This document shows positions 5,955-10,463 of a stretch of DNA of 10,463 nt, one piece after another. The stretch lies in NCBI RefSeq assembly GCF_019219025.1, contig NZ_JAHUWN010000058.1:1-10463 (forward strand). Direction: 5' to 3'. A program made the position numbers and the translations under genes. Numbering within the stretch: the stretch's first letter is position 1; every line of letters starts with the position of its first letter. The DNA is from Bacillus sp. sid0103 (lineage in GTDB: Bacteria > Bacillota > Bacilli > Bacillales_B > DSM-18226). The notes below the pieces were generated by a model. It was not told the DNA's origin, made no database searches, and saw only the letters and a program-made list of their open reading frames with translations.

Positions 5955-5985
5955 TTTACTAACGCACCCATTAGTTTAAGTGCAT
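5955..5985. repeat. Copy A of a degenerate palindromic repeat
   Basis: ACTAACGCACCCATTAGT followed by TTAAGTGC. It closely matches the copy at 7652-7690 (shared GCACCC, TAGTTTAAGT, CTTCACA) and the copy at 8717-8753. The ACTAA/TTAGT ends are self-complementary, so the transcript could form a small hairpin. It lies 5 bp past the stop of the membrane protein gene. Confidence 0.5.
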
Positions 5986-5989
5986 CTCT

Positions 5990-6598
5990 TCACATTCTCA
6001 AATATTCTCTTCCTTCATTTTTCTTCATAATCACTAAATAAATAACAATACTTACAATCATTAGACAATAGGTAACATTTTGTGCAATTCCAATAATGTC
6101 ACTCCAGCTCCTTATACCATTCACAAACAATTGTAGGAACAACCCTGCAAGTAAAACCATTAGAACATATGGTGTTTTTTTTATTAAAAATCCTAAAATT
6201 CCACCAAGGATACCACCGATAGTTGAAGCTCCGTACCAACTCGCATAAATAAATGCCTGTTCTTTGAATGATAAAGATACTGCTGCATCCGTATAAAAAT
6301 GCCCAATCACGAAGTAAAATGAAATTGCAGAAATTGTATAAATGGCTCCAAGTAATGAAGCCTCCCTAATGTTCCTCGAAAACAAATAGCCAACAAGCAT
6401 TGCAAGAATAAACCACATTGGTAAGGAATTAATCATTACCGCTAAATATGAAATGATTAATTCAATAACTGTTACACCATCACTCAAATATGGCAAATTA
6501 TCAGAAATAACCGAAAAAAATGCAACAATTAAACCAACGATAAATGTAAAGCTAATAAACTTTATCCAATGCCCTCTATTCTCTTTATTCTCCTTCAA
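5990..6598 (-). CDS. Six-helix integral membrane protein, function unknown
   Basis: A protein of about 202 residues with a charged, hydrophilic N-terminus (KENKENRGHW) followed by roughly six hydrophobic helices near residues 13-33, 45-75 (probably two), 84-104, 125-142, 145-162 and 172-193, and a short charged tail ending KKNEGREYLRM. A Gly-rich stretch ASTIGGILGGILGF around residue 130 suggests tight helix packing. It may belong to the DUF6518-type membrane proteins, but this is an impression, and no transport motif or catalytic residue is visible. Two TTG codons at 6601 and 6598 follow a strong GGGAGGTG; the second gives better spacing and is chosen here. The gene stands alone between a repeat and an intergenic region. 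Confidence 0.75.
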   Translation of the reverse strand: MKENKENRGHWIKFISFTFIVGLIVAFFSVISDNLPYLSDGVTVIELIISYLAVMINSLPMWFILAMLVGYLFSRNIREASLLGAIYTISAISFYFVIGHFYTDAAVSLSFKEQAFIYASWYGASTIGGILGGILGFLIKKTPYVLMVLLAGLFLQLFVNGIRSWSDIIGIAQNVTYCLMIVSIVIYLVIMKKNEGREYLRM

Positions 6599-6687
6599 CA
6601 AAGCACCTCCCTATGTATATAATACAATCGCAACATCTTTCTATTTAAAAATACCTTACATAATTTTACCATTAAAACCTTTTCTTG

Positions 6688-6740
6688 TTAAATTATCCTG
6701 CCCTTTAGTTCAATAAAAAAGAAGGCTGCCGCAGCAACCC
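6688..6740 (-). repeat. Terminator-like hairpin plus repeat copy
   Basis: On the minus strand the hairpin GGTTGCTGCGGCAGCC (6724-6739) is followed by a T-rich run (6712-6722) and then TTGAACTAAAGGGCAGG (6696-6712), a relative of the palindromic repeat seen elsewhere. No minus-strand gene ends here, so it seems an orphan. The same 16-bp hairpin sequence recurs at 7627-7642. Confidence 0.5.
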
Positions 6741-6777
6741 TTTGTTCCACTAAAGAATTACTATAAACCATTAAAAA

Positions 6778-6812
6778 CCTGTATTGATTTATAAATCGAT
6801 ACAGGCTTTTTA
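6778..6812. terminator. Strong hairpin flanked by A- and T-runs
   Basis: CCTGTATTGATTT (6778-6790) pairs with AAATCGATACAGG (6793-6805) with one G-T pair; the innermost bases must open to form the loop. AAAAA precedes and CTTTTTA follows, so it could stop transcription in either direction. It insulates the deformylase gene from upstream reading. It resembles the hairpin inside the IS remnant at 7441-7474 and may be of IS origin. Confidence 0.6.
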
Positions 6813-6943
6813 ATAATGTTTATTGTCAATTTGATTTCCTATTATTTTTTTCTTCCGTTCGAATATATTTTATAAAGGACTTTTTTTTGAAAATATTCCA
6901 AAAAATTTTGTAAAAATATTTAACTCAGACGAAAGGTGATGAT

Positions 6944-7393
6944 ATGTTTTCCATTCTTACATTTCCAAACCCAATTTTGTTTCAAAAAGCAATGGATGTT
7001 GAACACATTTATAGTGTAACTCCACTTTTGAATGAAATGAAAACGTTCGTGGAAAATTCGCCACATGTATTAGGAATTTCATTACCGCAAGTCGGCGTAT
7101 CAAAACGGGCTTTTGTTGCTCGATTTACAACAGGAACAGAAATTTTAATCAATCCAAGTTTTGATATACTTGATCCAACACCCAACTCATTACCATCTGG
7201 CGAAGGATGTATCTCTCTTCCAGGGATTATAGGGATTGTTCAGCGCTACCTCATGATAAGGATTTCCTATTTATCAATCTTTGGTGAAAGGACATTCCGT
7301 GAGATGGGAGGGATGGATTCGATTATATTCCAGCATGAATTTGATCATTTGGAAGGAATTCTTTTTACAAGCAAAACTTTGCAGGCATTTTAA
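6944..7393 (+). CDS. Divergent peptide deformylase
   Basis: A 149-residue member of the peptide deformylase family, which removes the formyl group from nascent N-terminal methionine using Fe2+ or Zn2+. Metal ligands are intact: Cys89 in motif II (EGCISLPG) and His131/His135 with catalytic Glu132 in motif III (QHEFDHLEG). Motif I is altered: the usual GxGLAAPQ reads LGISLPQ, losing the first Gly and both Ala but keeping Gln49. It is slightly shorter than Bacillus Def (about 160) and ends soon after motif III. The ATG at 6944 follows GAAAGGTGA. A weak promoter may lie upstream (TTGAAA at 6887, TAAAAA at 6911). It is not next to fmt, as a housekeeping def often is, so it is probably an extra copy. 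Activity is likely but not certain. Confidence 0.85.
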   Translation: MFSILTFPNPILFQKAMDVEHIYSVTPLLNEMKTFVENSPHVLGISLPQVGVSKRAFVARFTTGTEILINPSFDILDPTPNSLPSGEGCISLPGIIGIVQRYLMIRISYLSIFGERTFREMGGMDSIIFQHEFDHLEGILFTSKTLQAF

Positions 7394-7409
7394 AAAGGCA
7401 ATGGATTTT

Positions 7410-7612
7410 GGGGCTGTTGACAAAAATAATAGGATTTTCTAAAACCTGAATAGAATTTTTTCTATACAGGTTTTTTATTGGGGGAATTTTTTATGATGGG
7501 TCTTAAAGATGAATATCAAAGTAAACTTGAATTGATTGATTTAAATGTGTTTGTTCCTTCAAATCATATTCTTCGTCAAATTAATGAAAAAATAGATTTC
7601 TGCCACGGTAGC
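7410..7612 (+). mobile_element. Left end of an IS1182-type insertion sequence, truncated
   Basis: The stretch starts with GGGGCTGTTGACAAAA at 7410, which looks like the left terminal repeat of IS1182-type elements, continues through an internal terminator hairpin (7441-7476) and enters a transposase start. No matching right end (ending in CAGCCCC) occurs further right in the window. The element lies only 16 bp after the deformylase stop codon. It appears cut off near 7612, where similarity to a transposase stops and a repeat begins. Confidence 0.6.
7441..7476 (+). terminator. Terminator inside the IS left end
   Basis: AAAACCTGAATAG (7441-7453) pairs with CTATACAGGTTTT (7462-7474), 12 of 13 positions, followed by further T residues. 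It would end transcripts from the deformylase gene and shield the transposase from outside transcription, as is common in such elements. Confidence 0.7.
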
Positions 7613-7717
7613 GGAACAAGAAAAAAGGCTGCCGCAGCAACCTGGTCTTTTTCAACTCTAGCACCCGATAGTTTAAGTACGATTCTTCACAAACTATTAG
7701 CTCGTTTAGTTCAATAA
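7493..7717 (+). pseudogene. Truncated IS1182-family transposase, N-terminus fused to repeat DNA
   Basis: The ATG at 7493 with GGGGGA upstream begins a frame whose first 40 or so residues (KLELIDLNVFVPSNHILRQI, then NEKIDF) match the N-terminal DUF772-type domain of IS1182/IS5-like transposases, which helps bind DNA. After about 7607 the frame leaves the transposase and encodes repeat sequence (GSGTRKKAAAATWSFSTLAP onward), ending at TAA 7715-7717. The DDE catalytic core is absent, so it cannot be an active transposase. It is best read as a remnant joined to unrelated DNA by deletion. Confidence 0.75.
7627..7716 (+). repeat. Hairpin plus two copies of the palindromic repeat
   Basis: The hairpin GGCTGCCGCAGCAACC (7627-7642, identical to 6724-6739) is followed by a T-run and TTCAACTCTAGCACCCGATA with GTTTAAG (7651-7677). 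A second weaker copy with AACTA and TAGTT arms lies at 7692-7711. The unit hairpin, T-run, repeat is the same as at 6688-6740 and 8371-8446. Confidence 0.5.
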
Positions 7718-7767
7718 CAAAATCATTTTAGATTATTGGTATTAAAAAAATTCAAAAAACCTGTTTT

Positions 7768-8292
7768 TTACTTTAACAGTGAGTAAACATCCGTATCATA
7801 TGGTATATCATTTTGATACATAAACTTTTTTAGCGTACCTTCCTTTGTAAAACCTAATTTTATTAATAACTGACTCGAAGCTTTATTTTCAACAAAAACA
7901 ATTGCACCTATACGCTCTAATCCAAGTTCTTGAAACCCATAAGAAATCACTTTATCAACAGCTTCACTAGCAAATCCATTACCCCATTTTTCTGGGAAAA
8001 GTGCATAGCTTATGTTCGCTCTTTTATGTTCAAAAGACCAATCCTGTAAACCAATAGTCCCAATAATAGTACCTGTTTCTTTTAGTTTAATGCCCCATTT
8101 TACTCCATTTTTTTCTTTGAATTGTCCTGCGAAATTTTTAATGATTTGTTTTACCTGCTCTATACTTGTTAGAGGTTTCTGACCGTAATAACGTAATACA
8201 TAATCATTCGAAAAACACTTTAATATATCTTTAGCGTCATTTTCAACTAATTCCCTTAACACTAATCGTTTCGTTTCAAGCACAGGAAACAT
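7768..8292 (-). CDS. GNAT-family N-acetyltransferase (RimJ/RimL-like)
   Basis: A 174-residue cytoplasmic acetyl-CoA-dependent acetyltransferase of the Acetyltransf_3 (RimJ/RimL-like) subgroup. Seen in order: ETKRLVLREL at the N-terminus (typical strand 1), GTIIGTIGLQDW at 74-85, ISYALFPEKWGNGFASEAV at 94-112 with the acetyl-CoA pyrophosphate loop (W-G-N-G-F-A in place of the usual R/Q-x-x-G-x-G/A), and VENKASSQLLIKLGFTKEGTL at 134-154. The substrate, possibly a protein N-terminus or a small amine, cannot be told from sequence. The ATG at 8292 has AAGGAG about 7 nt upstream. It stands alone, 145 bp downstream of the 62-residue hypothetical gene. Only a weak A/T-rich hairpin follows it, near 7755-7772. 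Confidence 0.9.
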   Translation of the reverse strand: MFPVLETKRLVLRELVENDAKDILKCFSNDYVLRYYGQKPLTSIEQVKQIIKNFAGQFKEKNGVKWGIKLKETGTIIGTIGLQDWSFEHKRANISYALFPEKWGNGFASEAVDKVISYGFQELGLERIGAIVFVENKASSQLLIKLGFTKEGTLKKFMYQNDIPYDTDVYSLLK

Positions 8293-8370
8293 TCTACCAC
8301 TCCTTAAATAAGCATTAAAATGTATTAATTTTATGTATATATCCTAACATAAAATTCCATATTCTTTTTG

Positions 8371-8399
8371 GACTAACCTGCTTACGTTAGTTGAAGAAG
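8371..8399 (-). repeat. Repeat copy just beyond a terminator
   Basis: On the minus strand CTTCTTCAACTAACG (8385-8399), then TAAGCAGGTTAG. The 15 bp CGTTAGTTGAAGAAG are also present at 8738-8752, so the two copies flank the 62-residue gene. As elsewhere, it directly follows a terminator T-run. Confidence 0.5.
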
Positions 8400-8420
8400 A
8401 AAATAAAATCTTTATTTTAT

Positions 8421-8446
8421 AAAAAAAAAAGAGAGCCTTAGCTCTC
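8421..8446 (-). terminator. Rho-independent terminator of the 62-residue gene
   Basis: On the minus strand GAGAGC, loop TAAG, GCTCTC, followed by ten T residues (8421-8430). The left arm includes the end of the coding region and the loop contains the TAA stop, so the gene and its terminator overlap. Confidence 0.88.
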
Positions 8447-8626
8447 CAACAATCGGTTAACTTTCTGAATCTCCCCTTCAAATAACCTCATATCCAACTC
8501 GTAATCATCATGACCATCAAATGAATCCAACATATCTTTTTCTTGATGTAATGTTATCAAATACTGCTCCAATGAAAACCCACCACTTTGGATTGTATTC
8601 TCAAACACAACTTTAAATCTGCTCAT
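8438..8626 (-). CDS. Small acidic hypothetical protein, 62 residues
   Basis: The ATG at 8626 follows GAGGTG with 7-nt spacing, and the gene ends within its own strong terminator, so it is very probably real. The protein begins MSRFKVVFENTIQSGGFSLE (a likely short beta strand pair), then helical segments EQYLITLHQEKDMLDSF and YELDMRLFEGEIQKVNRLLES with heptad-like spacing that could form a helical hairpin or dimer. It is soluble and acidic with no cysteine. I recognise no family. It lies between fabF and the acetyltransferase gene on the same strand but has its own terminator. Confidence 0.75.
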   Translation of the reverse strand: MSRFKVVFENTIQSGGFSLEQYLITLHQEKDMLDSFDGHDDYELDMRLFEGEIQKVNRLLES

Positions 8627-8692
8627 TTATTTCACCTCGACAGATAGTATTTCCAATACAATAAATGAAATTCGTATTTTATTACCAAATAT

Positions 8693-8753
8693 AAAAGGAC
8701 CATTTAGTTCCTTTTGGCTTCTTCAAGTAAAGCTACCCGTTAGTTGAAGAAGC
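8693..8753 (-). terminator. fabF terminator region plus palindromic repeat copy
   Basis: AAAAGGA (8693-8699) pairs with TCCTTTT (8709-8715) across a 9-nt loop and can act on either strand. Directly beside it GCTTCTTCAA (8717-8726) and TTGAAGAAGC (8744-8753) form a perfect 10-bp stem around a 17-nt loop containing CTACCCGTTAG. A third hairpin (8771-8782 with 8794-8805) adjoins the fabF stop. The 10-bp stem is the best-preserved copy of the window's repeat. Confidence 0.55.
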
Positions 8754-8810
8754 ATCTAATTAATTAGCATTTAATCGATAAGATAATATATGACTTACCG
8801 ATTAATCCTT

Positions 8811-10058
8811 TTATTTAGTCTTATCTATCGAAAACTTCTTAAATGCCAAGACTGCATTATGTCCTCCAAAACCAAAACCATTAGAAATAGCATAGTTTAT
8901 TTTTGTCTTAACTGCATGGTTTGGAACGTAGTCTAAATCACAATTTTCATCTGGTATTTCGTAATTGATAGTGGGAGGAGCTATATCTTCCATGATACTT
9001 TTGAGTGCTATAATGGACTCAATTCCCCCTGCAGCTCCGAAAAGGTGTCCAGTCATTGATTTGGTAGAACTCACCTTTAAATTATAAGCATGATTACCAA
9101 AAACACTTTTAATTGCTTTAGTTTCTGATTTATCTCCTTCAGGGGTACTAGTTCCATGGGCATTTATATAATTTACATCAGTAAGGTTGATTTCACCCAT
9201 TTCTAAAGCTAATTTCATAGCATTTGCTGCACCGTTATAATCAGGGGAAGTAATATGATAGGCATCCGTTGTGGAACCATATCCTACAATTTCTCCTAAA
9301 ATTGTCGCTCCTCTTTCTTTAGCGTGTTCATACTCTTCAAGGAATAATACACCTGCTCCTTCTGACATAACAAAGCCATCACGTTGACTGTCAAATGGAC
9401 GGCTTGCCCTTTCTGGAATATCATTAAAAGTGGACATTGCTCTCATTCTTGAAAATCCAGCAAAAGCTAAAGGATTAATAGGAGCTTCAGCCCCTCCAGC
9501 TAATATTCCATCAGAGTAACCATGCCGAATATTTAAAAAAGCCTCCCCAATCGCTTGATTCCCTGTTGCACAAGCAGAAACAGGAGAATAGCTAGGTCCC
9601 TTAAATCCTGTTTTTATGGAAATAATACCTGAAGCCATATTACTAATCATCATAGGAACCATAAATGGAGAAACTCTTCTTGGTCCTTTTTCAATTAAGA
9701 ATTTATGATTATCTAATATGGTATTAATTCCTCCAATACCTGAGCCAATATATACCCCGAATCGCTCCTTATTTATATTATCTACATCAATATTTGCTTG
9801 GTCTAAGGCTTGTTTAGCAGCAGCATAACCATATTGCACAAACAAATCATATTTCCCTAATTCTTTTTTATCAAGATATTGCTCTGCATTAAAGTCGGTA
9901 ATAAAACCACCAATTTGAGTGCCTATATCTTTGAAGTCATCAGATTGAATTTTTTTGATCCCTGATTTACCTTCTTTAATATTATTCCAAAACTCTTCTA
10001 CGTTATTTCCTAACGGTGAAACTACTCCATATCCAGTCACTACAACTCTACGTGGCAT
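8811..10058 (-). CDS. fabF: FabF-type 3-oxoacyl-ACP synthase II
   Basis: A 415-residue thiolase-fold condensing enzyme that elongates acyl-ACP with malonyl-ACP in type II fatty acid synthesis. The Cys-His-His triad is complete: Cys163 (SACATGNQAIGEA), His301 (NAHGTSTPEGDKSE), His338 (STKSMTGHLFGAAGG, with Lys333). The glycine-rich C-terminus GFGFGGHNAVLAF is also present. Length matches Bacillus FabF (413), but many positions differ, for example GPSYSPVSACATG before and around the active Cys, so it may be a paralogue rather than the housekeeping copy. The start is the ATG at 10058, eight bases after GAGGAG and giving the family's MPRRVVVTGYG; a GTG at 10067 is less likely. Usually fabF follows fabH; here no fabH lies upstream, but a FapR-like box does, about 240 bp away. 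Confidence 0.93.
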   Translation of the reverse strand: MPRRVVVTGYGVVSPLGNNVEEFWNNIKEGKSGIKKIQSDDFKDIGTQIGGFITDFNAEQYLDKKELGKYDLFVQYGYAAAKQALDQANIDVDNINKERFGVYIGSGIGGINTILDNHKFLIEKGPRRVSPFMVPMMISNMASGIISIKTGFKGPSYSPVSACATGNQAIGEAFLNIRHGYSDGILAGGAEAPINPLAFAGFSRMRAMSTFNDIPERASRPFDSQRDGFVMSEGAGVLFLEEYEHAKERGATILGEIVGYGSTTDAYHITSPDYNGAANAMKLALEMGEINLTDVNYINAHGTSTPEGDKSETKAIKSVFGNHAYNLKVSSTKSMTGHLFGAAGGIESIIALKSIMEDIAPPTINYEIPDENCDLDYVPNHAVKTKINYAISNGFGFGGHNAVLAFKKFSIDKTK

Positions 10059-10100
10059 AATCAACACTCCTCTTAATTCTTCACACTATACTTAAAACGA

Positions 10101-10274
10101 TTATTTCAAAAGACTTCTAAAAAGTTCGATTACATTTGAAAATAATGTATTCCCCCAAAACATGCTATATTGTAGTCCGCCTTTTGTACTTGAAATCAGA
10201 AGGACAGCTAATGATTCTTTCCTGGAACATGCGAATCTATCACACTGTTTTGGATTTGAACATAGAATAATCAC
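10101..10274 (-). CDS. Possible small Cys-containing ORF upstream of fabF
   Basis: A 57-codon frame from GTG at 10274 to TAA at 10101. It contains CSNPKQCDRFAC (Cys at 5, 11 and 16) and then a hydrophobic SLAVLLISSTKGG and NVIELFRSLLK. No ribosome-binding site is properly spaced for the GTG. Instead, the strong GAGGTGATT is ideally spaced for an ATG at 10263 in another frame, which stops after seven codons. So this may be a gene with a frameshift near its start, or the frame may be chance. It would be the first gene after the FapR-like box. No family recognised. Confidence 0.3.
   Translation of the reverse strand: MIILCSNPKQCDRFACSRKESLAVLLISSTKGGLQYSMFWGNTLFSNVIELFRSLLK
10240..10263 (-). 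CDS. Possible 7-residue leader peptide
   Basis: ATG at 10263, preceded by GAGGTGA at good spacing, encodes MFKSKTV followed by two stop codons in close succession (TGATAG). It is either a short upstream ORF in the fabF leader or the remaining 5' end of a frameshifted gene. Confidence 0.35.
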   Translation of the reverse strand: MFKSKTV

Positions 10275-10286
10275 CTCGTTTTATGA

Positions 10287-10318
10287 ATTATATACTTGGT
10301 ATTAATACCTGGTACTAA
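10287..10318 (-). promoter_or_regulatory. FapR-like operator with adjacent -10 box
   Basis: TTAATACCTGGTACTAA at 10302-10318 matches the FapR operator TTAGTACCTRRTACTAA at all but one position. FapR is the malonyl-CoA-responsive repressor of lipid synthesis genes in Bacillus and relatives. On the minus strand TATAAT (10287-10292) lies immediately downstream and no good -35 box is seen, so the operator would cover the promoter's -35 region. It points toward fabF. Confidence 0.75.
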
Positions 10319-10349
10319 TTATACATAAAAAAAATTCTTCTTCATACAG

Positions 10350-10463
10350 ATAGGTAAGGGTTTGAAGTTATCGCTCCCTTTTCCCCCCGTTCACACCGTA
10401 CATGAGACTTTCACCTCATACGGCGTTCCAACTAATCCAATTCAAATTAATCATCAACACTTC
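10350..10463 (-). mobile_element. Group II intron, 3' end (domains V and VI)
   Basis: On the minus strand, 10426 down to 10393 forms a 34-nt domain V: lower stem ACGCCGTA with TACGGTGT, a 2-nt bulge TG, and upper stem TGAGGT/GTCTCA capped by GAAA. The catalytic triad reads CGC instead of the more common AGC. Domain VI follows, with stem AAGGG/CCCTT around an A-rich segment that could hold the branch-point adenosine, and the intron end is near CCTAT(C) at 10349-10351. The reverse transcriptase/maturase gene, if present, lies outside the window. The element is a self-splicing retroelement; the class is not certain. Confidence 0.8.

Noticed and set aside
5741..5960. Possible small RNA or riboswitch in the gap between palindrome B and the membrane protein gene
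   Set aside because: Only one simple hairpin and a repeat copy were found; no conserved riboswitch core was recognised.
6453..6716. Plus-strand ORF opposite the membrane protein start
   Set aside because: Its composition mirrors the hydrophobic gene on the other strand, and it ends in the repeat region.
8758..8810. Hairpin next to the fabF stop as the main terminator
   Set aside because: The 12-bp stem (8771-8782 with 8794-8805) has no T-run after it on the minus strand; the hairpin at 8693-8715 is a better candidate.

Overview
The window looks like an accessory stretch of a low-GC Bacillaceae replicon (Bacillus sensu lato). This rests on AT-rich spacers, strong Gram-positive ribosome-binding sites, an IolS-type aldo/keto reductase, a FapR-like operator, an IS1182-type transposase remnant and a XerS-type recombinase. 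Chromosome and large plasmid cannot be told apart from the sequence. No tRNA, rRNA or CRISPR array was seen.

Left part (1-2640), plus strand: the end of a universal stress protein gene, a doubtful small CxxC ORF, an IolS-like aldo/keto reductase, and a TetR regulator 7 bp downstream whose stop codon lies inside its own terminator. About 800 bp of non-coding or decayed DNA follow, including a frame-broken gene fragment, an orphan cre-like site and a terminator.

Middle (2640-5720), minus strand: a 54-residue membrane peptide gene, a YolD-like gene, a XerS-type tyrosine recombinase, and a three-gene operon of MntA-like nucleotidyltransferase antitoxin, HepT-like HEPN toxin and a 52-residue unknown protein. 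This operon lies exactly between two 28-bp imperfect palindromes. Each has 11-bp arms around a 6-bp centre, with the inner arm sequence CGTAAAA / TTTTACG. One palindrome sits just upstream of the recombinase gene. The layout resembles dif/Xer modules that carry toxin-antitoxin cargo, and it is the most interesting part of the window. A shared operator is the main alternative.

Right part (5720-10463): a six-helix membrane protein (minus), a divergent peptide deformylase (plus), a truncated IS1182-type transposase (plus), then on the minus strand a GNAT acetyltransferase, a 62-residue hypothetical protein and a FabF-type ketosynthase. A FapR-like operator lies about 240 bp upstream of fabF. Between them is a short leader holding either a peptide uORF or a frameshifted small gene. 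The right edge enters the 3' end (domains V and VI) of a minus-strand group II intron.

A degenerate palindromic repeat recurs at least five times in the right half, usually just after a terminator hairpin. With the IS fragment, the intron and the recombinase it marks this as a repeatedly rearranged region.
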